Source: Candidatus Azobacteroides sp.
GTDB lineage: Bacteria; Bacteroidota; Bacteroidia; Bacteroidales; Azobacteroidaceae
Assembly: GCA_009783445.1 (NCBI GenBank)
Contig: WRFY01000107.1
Span: 1 to 37,878 of the forward strand
DNA length: 37,878 bases
Direction of reading: 5' to 3'
The number at the start of each line of letters is the position of its first letter. The first letter of the stretch is position 1. Below, piece after piece: positions 1 through 7,640 of the stretch. The translations under genes were made by a program, and so were the position numbers. The notes under the pieces were generated by a model. The model did not search any database, was not told the origin of the DNA, and saw only the letters and a program-made list of their open reading frames with translations.

Positions 1-60
1 AAGTACAGTCAGGCATTGCGGTTGCTCAAATAATCAGAATAATTTTAAAAAACAAAAAAT

Positions 61-993
61 ATGAAAAGAACGCTCTTATTTTTCGGCATTTTGCTTGTTG
101 CGGGAACAGTCCATGCGCAAGATATTTTAAAGAACTACGGTTGCAACAAGGAAATATTGACATTGAGTAAGGGACGTTACAAGGAAACGTTTATCAATGA
201 AAATGTAATGCAAATTGGTACCGTACTTATCGACACTCGTACAGAGAAAGTGGTTAAGTTTTTGGAGGAAGATACTACTGAAGTAAGCTACAAAGCAGAT
301 GACACAAGCCGGTTTATGACGATTGATCCTGTGGCGGAAAAATATCCGGAGTTATCGCCATACGTCTATTGTAGGAATAATCCGATGAGGTTTGTGAATC
401 CGACGGGAATGATTGTTGAAACAGATGAACTGTCTCAAAACAACATAAAAAACACACTAACAGATCAAGAAGCAAAATATGTAAGATTTAACAACAACGG
501 AGTGCTTGATGCAAAAAGATTAAATAAATCAAAAAGTACTTCTGATAACATGACGGCTTTGAAAACATTGGCTAAGAGTGAACTTGTATATAATTTTCAA
601 GTTACAAAAGAAGACCACGAAGGAAATTCATTTTATGATAAGACAGCCACAGGAGGTAATTTTTATAGAGGCGTTACAGAAATGCCAGGAGCAGAATCAA
701 ATCCATCGCCAGATAACAAAATATATGTACTTGTTGGAGAAGTTTTGAATAAAAAACAGCAAGTAATGACTACTGCACACGAAGGTTTGGGGCATGCCTA
801 TTTTTATGAAATTACACGCAATGTTGAGAAAGCAAGCCATACCTATAAATCTGAAGGTCGTATGGTCTGGGACGAAGAAATCCAAATGAATGTTTTTGAA
901 ACAACAAAAGTTCCCACAAATATTTCTTTAGAAAATCAAATAAATAAAGTTGTAAAACAAGCAGAAAATAATTATGATAAGAAAAACAACTAA
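61..993 (+). CDS. Compact Rhs-tip protein with predicted HExxGH metallopeptidase toxin domain
   Basis: 310 aa. Residues 1-20 form a signal peptide ending in VHAQ. Residues 21-83 are a short N-terminal segment that replaces the usual long Rhs/YD-repeat shell. Residues 84-117 are an Rhs core remnant (RFMTIDPVAEKYPELSPY, then NNPMRFVNPTG), the point after which variable toxin tips start. The tip (118-310) carries HEGLGH at 240-245 and a downstream His260. The motif has three residues between Glu and the second His, as in the HExxGH signature of M49 (dipeptidyl peptidase III) peptidases, so a zinc peptidase toxin is inferred. The tip is paralogous to the one at 1562-2443 (shared NTLT, KYVRF, NG, SPDN and the GHA motif). 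The next gene overlaps by 20 nt, as expected for a toxin/immunity pair. Activity and target are not known. Confidence 0.72.
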   Translation: MKRTLLFFGILLVAGTVHAQDILKNYGCNKEILTLSKGRYKETFINENVMQIGTVLIDTRTEKVVKFLEEDTTEVSYKADDTSRFMTIDPVAEKYPELSPYVYCRNNPMRFVNPTGMIVETDELSQNNIKNTLTDQEAKYVRFNNNGVLDAKRLNKSKSTSDNMTALKTLAKSELVYNFQVTKEDHEGNSFYDKTATGGNFYRGVTEMPGAESNPSPDNKIYVLVGEVLNKKQQVMTTAHEGLGHAYFYEITRNVEKASHTYKSEGRMVWDEEIQMNVFETTKVPTNISLENQINKVVKQAENNYDKKNN

Positions 994-1423
994 AATAATG
1001 CTTATATTGCTATGTTTAACTAATGTTGTTTTTGGACAAATGCAAACGAAAGTAGATACAACATTATGTCATGGTAAAAATATAATTGTCGAATATCCAT
1101 TAATTAATAAAATTGATATAGTTAATTATGAGGAAGGTTATTTCAAAATAATAAGTTGTATTTTAGATACTGCTGTAATAACAATACATTGTGGAAGTAT
1201 GGTAAATTTGCCATTAACAGATTTAACAGACAAAACAATATGCAGTATATTTATATTAGGTAAAGATATTCGTAGTATAAGAGGTTATTATTCGTTAAAT
1301 GGAAAAAAATATTTTAGAGAAGATAATTATTTTAAATATAACATTACCATTACCTATGAGAATGTTGATGAAACAAAATTGACCTATTACGAACACTTTT
1401 TCAATGATATAAAAATACAATAA
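974..1423 (+). CDS. Exported putative immunity protein of cassette 1
   Basis: 149 aa, not recognised as a named family. The first 22 residues are a signal peptide (basic RKTTK, hydrophobic LILLCL, cleavage near VFGQ). I keep the ATG at 974, inside the end of the toxin gene, because the next Met (base 998) would drop the basic n-region. The mature part is small, rich in beta-type residues and Ile/Tyr, with two Cys that could pair in the periplasm. The 20-nt overlap with the preceding Rhs-tip gene implies translational coupling, and by position it is the cognate immunity protein. Its export suggests the toxin is neutralised in the periplasm or at the outer membrane. The immunity role is inferred from context only. 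Confidence 0.6.
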   Translation: MIRKTTKIMLILLCLTNVVFGQMQTKVDTTLCHGKNIIVEYPLINKIDIVNYEEGYFKIISCILDTAVITIHCGSMVNLPLTDLTDKTICSIFILGKDIRSIRGYYSLNGKKYFREDNYFKYNITITYENVDETKLTYYEHFFNDIKIQ

Positions 1424-1561
1424 TTATTCAGTACATACATAAGGATTTTTGTTTAATGTAATATGTCAAAATTTGCTTTAACTCGTCAAAGCTTTTGCCT
1501 TTGGCGGACAAAAAGCAAGCCTCAGTTGGCAAAATTAAGTAAATAAAAGAGTGATAGGCTC

Positions 1562-2443
1562 ATGATCATGCCAAATAATTGCGTAAATTTGTCTTCGTTT
1601 GGAATGAGTTTTGCAGAGTGTTTACTGCCCAGCCTCCAGCCCTACAAATGCAACGGGAAAGAGGTGGATCAAATGAGCGGATTGAATCAGTACAATTACT
1701 TATTCCGTAATTACGATACGACAACCGGGAGGTTTCCGATAATGTATCCGTTGGCAGAAAAAGATTATTCGGCAAGTCCGTATGTTTATTGCGCGAATAA
1801 TCCGGTGAGGTACATTGATCCAGATGGAAGAGATGTTAAACCTGCTGATAACGAAGCTTTAAAGATGATTCAAAATACTCTTACAACTAAAGATATGAAA
1901 TATGTCCGATTTGATGCGAATGGCAATATTGATAAAGACTATCTTAATTCTCATATAAGCGAAAGTGGTAATTATAACGCATTACGAGAATTAGTTAATT
2001 CAGATATTTTGACAGAAGTTTCATTAGCAACTCACTACACATACGTGGATCGTAATGGAAAGCAGCATCCATCAGTAACCATGTCGTATCAAAAACCCGA
2101 TCCTGAATTGAGTGATCCTACAGGAAGTACTCTAAATGGAACTACAACTGGTGAAGGTGGATTAATGGGGCAAACTCTATTGCACGGAAAAGGAGTATAT
2201 GATGTAAATTCACCAGATAATACGATAAGAGTAATAATGAATAGAAAACTCTCTCCAGCAGCAAGGGCTGAAATGTATAGTCATGAAGCAAACGGTCATG
2301 CTCTAATGTACGTTAGAACACGTGATAGGTTACAATCTGGACATATATTTAGTGGTTCAAAAGATATAAATAAACCTTTAGTAGACATGATAATAAAGTC
2401 TAAAATGGAAACTGTTAAAAATATGCAAGAAAGCGGAAAATGA
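1562..2443 (+). CDS. 5'-truncated Rhs core plus HExxGH metallopeptidase tip
   Basis: 293 aa. Residues 13-90 are the terminal part of an Rhs repeat-associated core (FGMSFAECLLPSLQPYKCNG, then NQYNYLFRNYD, then YCANNPVRYIDPDGRD). Such a core normally ends a protein of 1000 aa or more; here an in-frame stop lies at 1544-1546 and no shell precedes it, so this is either a displaced tip cassette or a 5'-deleted gene. There is no signal peptide. Residues 95-293 are the variable tip with HEANGH at 241-246 and His261 about 15 residues on, aligning with HEGLGH/His260 of the 61-993 gene, with which it also shares NTLT, KYVRF and SPDN. It overlaps the next gene by 4 nt (ATGA). It may be expressed only after recombination behind a full-length Rhs gene. 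Confidence 0.62.
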   Translation: MIMPNNCVNLSSFGMSFAECLLPSLQPYKCNGKEVDQMSGLNQYNYLFRNYDTTTGRFPIMYPLAEKDYSASPYVYCANNPVRYIDPDGRDVKPADNEALKMIQNTLTTKDMKYVRFDANGNIDKDYLNSHISESGNYNALRELVNSDILTEVSLATHYTYVDRNGKQHPSVTMSYQKPDPELSDPTGSTLNGTTTGEGGLMGQTLLHGKGVYDVNSPDNTIRVIMNRKLSPAARAEMYSHEANGHALMYVRTRDRLQSGHIFSGSKDINKPLVDMIIKSKMETVKNMQESGK

Positions 2444-2982
2444 AAAAGATAATATTATTCATGCTTTTGTTAATATTTCCACTATTCTGTTTTTCTCAAA
2501 TAAGAGATAGTCTTATTATTAGAGAATATTCACTATGCAATTGTGTGGAAAATTCCAGTGAAATTTTTAGTGTTTTATACGAAATAAATAATAATACTTG
2601 CGATGTATTCTATTTATGGATTGAAAAGGAGATTCATTCGCCAGAACTTGAAAGAATAAATGATTATTTTAAGAAAAATAAGGGGGATGCGAGTTTGTAT
2701 CAAATGGCAATGGAAGTTAATATTTCATATGAATGTCCATCTCTATTTACTACCTTTCTCAAGAAAATCAAGCCACAGGAAACATTTATTATCCAGATTA
2801 TTTCTACGGGAATAATGTCTGAGTGTGAAAAAAAACAGATATATACATATTTAGACACACATGTGGTGATCATGAATGAAAATATATTAACAAAATACAT
2901 TGAAGGATTATCTAACTTTAATCCTCTATTATTTTACAAAAATGATTTTATTACATTGCCTGTAGAGATGATTAACTTTTAG
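2440..2982 (+). CDS. Exported putative immunity protein of cassette 2
   Basis: 180 aa, no recognised family. Residues 1-20 are a clear signal peptide (KK n-region, FMLLLIFPLF core, cleavage after CFSQ). The mature protein has several Cys, including a CxC pair early on (SLCNC), which suggests an oxidised periplasmic protein. Start ATG overlaps the toxin stop (ATGA), so the two are translationally coupled. By position it should neutralise the HEANGH tip. It shows no clear similarity to the immunity candidate at 974-1423, although their toxins are paralogous. The stop is followed after 4 nt by a 32-bp sequence that recurs after the cassette 3 lipoprotein gene. Confidence 0.57.
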   Translation: MKKIILFMLLLIFPLFCFSQIRDSLIIREYSLCNCVENSSEIFSVLYEINNNTCDVFYLWIEKEIHSPELERINDYFKKNKGDASLYQMAMEVNISYECPSLFTTFLKKIKPQETFIIQIISTGIMSECEKKQIYTYLDTHVVIMNENILTKYIEGLSNFNPLLFYKNDFITLPVEMINF

Positions 2983-2986
2983 ACAG

Positions 2987-3018
2987 TTTTGTAAATTTAT
3001 GTTTCGAATGAATTGAAA
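2987..3018 (+). repeat. Cassette-boundary direct repeat, copy 1
   Basis: Matches 4521-4552 at 27 of 32 positions (shared core GTAAATTTAT, TTTCGAAT and TTGAAA). Each copy lies within a few bases of the stop codon of an exported immunity-type gene, so it marks the downstream edge of a toxin/immunity module. Confidence 0.6.
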
Positions 3019-3058
3019 CAGATGAATAGAAGTATCTCCTCTATATAGGCCATAGTCT

Positions 3059-3660
3059 ATAGAAAATAAATCATTTACATTTTACAGAGGTAGTGACAAT
3101 AATGCACAAACAAAACAACAGGGAAAAACATTTATTTAGAAAGACAAAATAAAATAAATGGTAAAAACGTTTCAAAAGACCAATCAAAAGCTGCCGAAAT
3201 GCAGGCAAGTATTGATAATCTCAAAGCTGGAGTTTCTGAATTAACAGCAATGGGCGCTACAAAGGAGCAAGTTTTTACTTATAATAACATCGATGGAAGT
3301 GATGGCACCACAAAGATTGTAGATGGAGTTATTGTAATGAATATAGCTGGTAATGGAAATTTACCTAATGGAGTACATGAGTCATCCCATGGATTTGATA
3401 TTTGGAAATCAGGGATGCTTAAAGATATTGCTGCTTTTTATTCAGGAGAAGCAAAAGCATATGGAAGGCAATTCTCATTTGGAGGTAAATCTGCAATGCC
3501 GCATTCTGAAGGAGGAAACATTAATAGTTTGAAAGATGTAACAATAAATTGGGTTATAGGAATTATAGATTCCAATGGAGATTATATGTACCCGAAACAA
3601 TTATTAGGAAATAAGTACAATAAAGCCTATATAAAATCACTTTTATTTAATACAAAATAA
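3059..3660 (+). pseudogene. Decayed Rhs-type tip with HExxH metallopeptidase motif (cassette 3)
   Basis: The longest ATG-started frame (3199-3660, 153 aa) has HESSH at its residues 60-64 and GEAKAYGRQFSF about 20 residues later, giving a candidate third zinc ligand (Glu84). Coding-like sequence extends further upstream: the same frame is open from 3103 and reads GKNIYLERQNKINGKNVSKD before the ATG. Before that the reading continues in the next frame (3059-3121: ENKSFTFYRGSDNNAQTKQQ), stopped at TAG 3053. The gene therefore lost its Rhs core and took a one-base frameshift near 3103-3122. No promoter, signal peptide or normal start is visible. Either it is a pseudogene or the ATG-started remnant is made as a small cytoplasmic protein. 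The tip differs from those of cassettes 1 and 2. Confidence 0.6.
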
Positions 3661-3661
3661 G

Positions 3662-4519
3662 GTGAAATCGATTAATAGTTTATTATTTTGTTGGTTGTTA
3701 ATGATTGGATTATCTTCATGCAAAACTTCTGCCGATGTGGAAGGAACTTATTTATCTTTGTTCCGAAATAATCCTCATAAATTAAATATTTATACTGCAC
3801 ATAAATTTGTCTTCAGTGCTGATTTTACATTCAATTATTCTTATATTGTAATAGGAGATACAGAAAAATATTCTTCGGGGACATGGGAACAAATAGATAA
3901 AAATACGATTGTACTAAACAGTAATATACAATCTAACGTTCTCCCATTACAAGTAGAAAAAGTTAATAGCGAAGACTCACATATTCAAGTTTGCGAAAAT
4001 TTAGTTATCATTCAAAAAATAAGTAAATATGAATACGAAAATGAAGATTTTTTGGTAACGCCATACATTGATGGAATCAATTATTTGGATTTGCATCCTG
4101 AATTATCGGATGAGCCTTTACAAATAACGAAAAACGATTTTTGTAAATCTATGGGATTAGAGACTGATACAATAAATCTCTCGGAAATAGTAATGACTTC
4201 ACCTCCCATAAAAAGAGGCTCGTATTGTATTTATCCCGAAAAACCATTTGACACTCTTTATTTCAAAATATTAAAACAACCTCGAAAAGTTGAACGAATG
4301 GGACCTCGCTCTTATAAAGAATATTATATTTTAGAAACGGAACATAAAAAATTAACTACGAATGATGGGGATATTGTCAATGTCACGATTACTCTGCTCG
4401 ATTCATTATTTTCATACAGAATATTTGATAATGAAAAAATTAAATTAAGCGGAAATAAACTAATATTTAAAGATAAAGAAGACAACAATAAAAAGAATAA
4501 ACTTTACATTAAAGATTGA
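3662..4519 (+). CDS. Putative lipoprotein, likely immunity protein of cassette 3
   Basis: 285 aa from a GTG one base after the preceding stop. The N-terminus (LLFCWLLMIGLSSCKTS) is a lipoprotein signal with lipobox LSSC, so the mature protein should start at the Cys at about residue 20. The first part of the mature protein (SADVEGTYLS, then SGTWEQIDKNTIVLNSN) resembles the small beta-barrel lipoproteins in which a G-x-Y-x-x motif leads into GTW-type strands; this is only a fold guess. No family is recognised for the rest. Position directly behind a metallopeptidase tip suggests membrane-anchored immunity. Unlike the toxin part, this frame is fully intact, which fits selection on immunity outlasting toxin decay. 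Confidence 0.58.
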   Translation: MKSINSLLFCWLLMIGLSSCKTSADVEGTYLSLFRNNPHKLNIYTAHKFVFSADFTFNYSYIVIGDTEKYSSGTWEQIDKNTIVLNSNIQSNVLPLQVEKVNSEDSHIQVCENLVIIQKISKYEYENEDFLVTPYIDGINYLDLHPELSDEPLQITKNDFCKSMGLETDTINLSEIVMTSPPIKRGSYCIYPEKPFDTLYFKILKQPRKVERMGPRSYKEYYILETEHKKLTTNDGDIVNVTITLLDSLFSYRIFDNEKIKLSGNKLIFKDKEDNNKKNKLYIKD

Positions 4520-4520
4520 A

Positions 4521-4552
4521 TTTGGTAAATTTATATTTCGAATATTTTGAAA
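4521..4552 (+). repeat. Cassette-boundary direct repeat, copy 2
   Basis: Partner of 2987-3018 (27 of 32 positions identical), starting one base after the lipoprotein stop and just upstream of the transglutaminase-like gene. Confidence 0.6.
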
Positions 4553-4583
4553 ATAAAAATTAGAAAAAAATGTAAATTTTAAT

Positions 4584-5651
4584 ATGAAGATATTATTATT
4601 AATTGCAGGACTATTTTGGATCATTTCGCTTTCTGCCCAACCATTGGAAGCATATCAACAATCGTATGATTTTATCCATAAAATGTTGAGAGATGAAATG
4701 CCATTAAGTTTTAAAGACGCTGTTTGGGCAACTGAAAATGCTTATGAAAATGATCGTTTGGATATAAAAGCATGCGATCAGGAAATAGAATTCCTCACAC
4801 AACTCTGCGGCATCATTTCCAACACCGAATTAATCGCCTATACTGGAAAAGATAAAGACGTTGTAACAAAACATGCCGCTCTTTTCAAAACTCTTATGGA
4901 TACTGTATCTTTACCAATTGATTCTACTCATATACTGTTCCATTTGCCTTACACTTACGATTTCGACGACCCGACCGGTCAAAAAGACTGGACAAAAATG
5001 TTTGTATCTAAATTATTGAAAACTGGAAAAGGCAACTGTCATTCTTTACCCTATCTTTACAAAATACTGTCCGACGAATTGGGCATTCCCTGCTATCTTG
5101 CTTTTGCACCCAACCATATCTATATCAAACTATACGCCGAAAATACCGGCTGGTACAATACGGAACTGACCAGCGCTTCCTTCCCGATTGACGCATGGAT
5201 TATCGCTTCCGGCTATGTTGCGATTGACGCTATCCGTAACGGACTATATATGGATACTTTAAGCAATAAACAAGCGGTGGCTAATTGCCTACTCGATTTA
5301 GCGCAAGGTTACCAACATAAATATGGAAAAGAAAATCCGGAATTTGTCATACAATGCTGCAATACGGTTTTAGAATATCATCCGACAAACGTAAACGCTT
5401 TGTTGACGAAAGCCGAAGCGCAAAAACAATATATTCATTCATTGATGAAAACAAAAAATCTGAAAAAGCCGGAAGAACTTTTTTCTGATCCAATGATCAA
5501 AGAGATGTTTTCAGACATGGAATCAACTTATATCCAATTACATAAATGGGGATACCGGCGGATGCCCGAAGAAATGTATCGGCAGTGGATGGGATTGCTT
5601 AAGAATGAGCCAAATGCTTATACAAACCAAAAATTAAAAATCCCGAAATAG
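4584..5651 (+). CDS. Secreted transglutaminase-like protein
   Basis: 355 aa. Residues 1-19 are a signal peptide ending LSAQ. The core has the layout of a transglutaminase/protease-like (papain-fold) domain: GKGNCHSLPYLYKIL (Cys152 at a helix start, followed by a hydrophobic helix), LGIPCYLAF (strand after the helix), APNHIYIKL (His178) and GWYNTE (possible third catalytic position). Residues 225-330 are helical and look TPR-like (FVIQCCNTVLEYHPTNVNAL). It could be an envelope peptidase, amidase or inactive scaffold. It lies behind the three toxin/immunity cassettes but has its own 64-nt upstream gap, so membership of that region is uncertain. Confidence 0.6.
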   Translation: MKILLLIAGLFWIISLSAQPLEAYQQSYDFIHKMLRDEMPLSFKDAVWATENAYENDRLDIKACDQEIEFLTQLCGIISNTELIAYTGKDKDVVTKHAALFKTLMDTVSLPIDSTHILFHLPYTYDFDDPTGQKDWTKMFVSKLLKTGKGNCHSLPYLYKILSDELGIPCYLAFAPNHIYIKLYAENTGWYNTELTSASFPIDAWIIASGYVAIDAIRNGLYMDTLSNKQAVANCLLDLAQGYQHKYGKENPEFVIQCCNTVLEYHPTNVNALLTKAEAQKQYIHSLMKTKNLKKPEELFSDPMIKEMFSDMESTYIQLHKWGYRRMPEEMYRQWMGLLKNEPNAYTNQKLKIPK

Positions 5652-5869
5652 ATTTATCCAGTTTCCAAGGCATACATCCTCTAACGCTTCAGAATATTTA
5701 CAAAATAAGAAAGAACAAAAACATTGGTTTTACAGTCGTTTATTTTTCAAATCGAAGTAAATCTATGCGATTGTAATAAAATTTTATTCGTCTGAAAGTT
5801 TTAATTGACCAAATGTTAAAAACGCACCCACGGAACAAAATTATTGCCGAAAAAAATGTCCCTTAACCT

Positions 5870-6343
5870 TCAAACATGATGATAGGGTTCTTGATGAAGA
5901 ATCGTCATTGCCCGATACAATTGTTCCACAAAAATCAACCGAACCAATTGATGGGAAAATGTCATTTTCGATAGCGCAATTTTTTCTTGAGCCGCTTCGT
6001 AAATTTTCCGGGAAAAACCATACGCCCCGCCAATCACAAAGACGAGACATTTGGGGATGGTCTGCCTCTTTTTTTCCAGATATTTCGCAAAATCCAGAGA
6101 GGTAAACTCCTTTCCTTGCTCGTCCAACAAGACTACGTAATCGCCCGCTTGAAGGTATTGAAGAATTCCTTCGCCTTCCTTTTCTTTTTGCTGATCGAAC
6201 GAAAGACTCTTGGCATGCTTTATAGCGGGAATCACTTGTATTTCGAAAGGAAGATAATGTTTTATCCTTCCGCCGAATTCGTCCAAGCCTTTTTCCACAA
6301 AATCCTGACTGGTTTTACCCACAACTAATAACAGAATTTTCAT
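5870..6343 (-). CDS. rlmH: 23S rRNA (pseudouridine1915-N3)-methyltransferase
   Basis: 157 aa, the usual length. SPOUT-class methyltransferase that uses SAM to N3-methylate pseudouridine 1915 in helix 69 of 23S rRNA on the 70S ribosome. Family marks: N-terminal MKILLLVVGKT, YVVLLDEQGKEFTS, the knot loop VFVIGGAYGFS and the C-terminal LSKMTFSHQLVRLIFVEQLY with AMTILHQEPYHH. It is convergent with the transglutaminase-like gene (218-nt gap) and 73 nt downstream of the efflux permease gene; it may be read from that operon or from its own weak promoter. Confidence 0.95.
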   Translation of the reverse strand: MKILLLVVGKTSQDFVEKGLDEFGGRIKHYLPFEIQVIPAIKHAKSLSFDQQKEKEGEGILQYLQAGDYVVLLDEQGKEFTSLDFAKYLEKKRQTIPKCLVFVIGGAYGFSRKIYEAAQEKIALSKMTFSHQLVRLIFVEQLYRAMTILHQEPYHHV

Positions 6344-6416
6344 TGAAAAATGTATTTCATGTTCCTTTTATAGCGGCCTGAATTTTTAAGATTGCTTTAT
6401 TTTTTTCTTACTATTT

Positions 6417-7637
6417 TTATTCGTAACGCAATGCATTGATTGGATCTAAGGAAGCCGCTTTTTTGGCCGGATACCACCCAAAGAAGATGCCGGTTGCCGC
6501 ACAGACCAAAAACGAAACTCCTACAGCCGGAACGCTGACGATAAAAGGCCACTTCAATCCTGCAGAAGCGCCATACGAAAGAAGCAAACCGAGCAAAATG
6601 CCGATGATTCCGCCTATCAGACTTAAGATAATGCTTTCGCACAGAAATTGCAGCAGAATATCTTTGTTCTTGGCTCCGATGGACATACGCAAACCTATTT
6701 CTTTTGTTCGCTCTGTTACAGTTACATACATAATATTCATGATGCCGATTCCGCCGACGAGCAAAGAAATGGAAGCGATAGCCGACAATAAGACTGTGAG
6801 GAAACCGCTAACCGAATTCATCATATCCAGCATTTCTTTTTGAGTGCGAACGTCAAAATCGTTTGCCTGGCCAGGTTTTAATCTGTGGGTGTTGTGTAGA
6901 ATCGTTTCGATTTCCTGCGTCGCCAATGTAGCTGTTTCTTCCGACGATGCCGAAGCCATGATCATGTGAATATACGTAATAGCCAATATGCGCTTTTGCA
7001 CGGTTGTGTAAGGCGCAATCACCACATCATCCATATCTTGTCCCATTTGGTTTTGACCTTTGCTTGCCAATACGCCAATGATTTTAAGCGGTATTTTGCT
7101 GAAACGAATCGTTTGCCCCAATGGATTTTCCCCATTGGGAAAAAGGTTGTCTACCACGGTTTTTCCGACCATGCAAACTTTGGCGGAATTTCGTACATCC
7201 TGTTCAGTAAAAGAAATACCTGAAGCTATTTCGTATTTGCGAATGGAAATCAACTCCGAATTACCCCCTTGCATGCTGCCTGGCCAGTTGTTGGAGCCGC
7301 TAACCAACTGTCCGCTGGCATTTACCAAAGGAGAAATGGAGCTTACGTATTGTGCTTTTGCACGAATAGCTTCCACATCTTTATCCGTGAGCGTCTGTAC
7401 ATTGGCCGAACCAATATTTACTCCCCCCTGCCTTTGGCTTGTACGCATGACCATAATCAGGTTGGTTCCCATGGAAGAAATTTGATTGTTAATGCTTTTC
7501 GAGGAACTTTGTCCCAAACTAACCATAGCGATTACCGACGAAATGCCGATAATGATGCCCAACATGGTGAGGAATGCCCGCGTTTTATTGCGAAGCAAGG
7601 CTTTATAAGCTATTTTAAATAAATTGAGAATGCTCAT
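6417..7637 (-). CDS. MacB/FtsX-type ABC transporter permease
   Basis: 406 aa. One N-terminal membrane helix (about residues 20-42, TMLGIIIGISSVIAMVSLGQ), a large periplasmic MacB_PCD-like domain (45-270), and three C-terminal helices forming the FtsX domain (SLLVGGIGIMNIMYVTVTER, IILSLIGGIIGILLGLLLSY, GVSFLVCAATGIFFGWYPA), ending in the conserved KAASLDPINALRYE. Unlike E. coli MacB, the ATPase is a separate gene directly upstream (3-nt gap). With the MacA-like and TolC-like proteins it would form a mechanotransmission pump that pushes periplasmic substrates through the outer-membrane channel. The substrate cannot be told from sequence. Confidence 0.92.
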   Translation of the reverse strand: MSILNLFKIAYKALLRNKTRAFLTMLGIIIGISSVIAMVSLGQSSSKSINNQISSMGTNLIMVMRTSQRQGGVNIGSANVQTLTDKDVEAIRAKAQYVSSISPLVNASGQLVSGSNNWPGSMQGGNSELISIRKYEIASGISFTEQDVRNSAKVCMVGKTVVDNLFPNGENPLGQTIRFSKIPLKIIGVLASKGQNQMGQDMDDVVIAPYTTVQKRILAITYIHMIMASASSEETATLATQEIETILHNTHRLKPGQANDFDVRTQKEMLDMMNSVSGFLTVLLSAIASISLLVGGIGIMNIMYVTVTERTKEIGLRMSIGAKNKDILLQFLCESIILSLIGGIIGILLGLLLSYGASAGLKWPFIVSVPAVGVSFLVCAATGIFFGWYPAKKAASLDPINALRYE

Positions 7638-7640
7638 ATT

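Noticed and set aside
1-33. Possible 3' end of an upstream gene (KYSQALRLLK then TAA)
   Set aside because: Only ten codons are visible and nothing identifies them; any frame would look the same by chance.
1486-1521. Weak hairpin (CTTTTGCC ... GGACAAAAAG) between cassettes 1 and 2 considered as a terminator or attachment site
   Set aside because: The stem contains mismatches or bulges, no T run follows, and no second copy was seen in the window.
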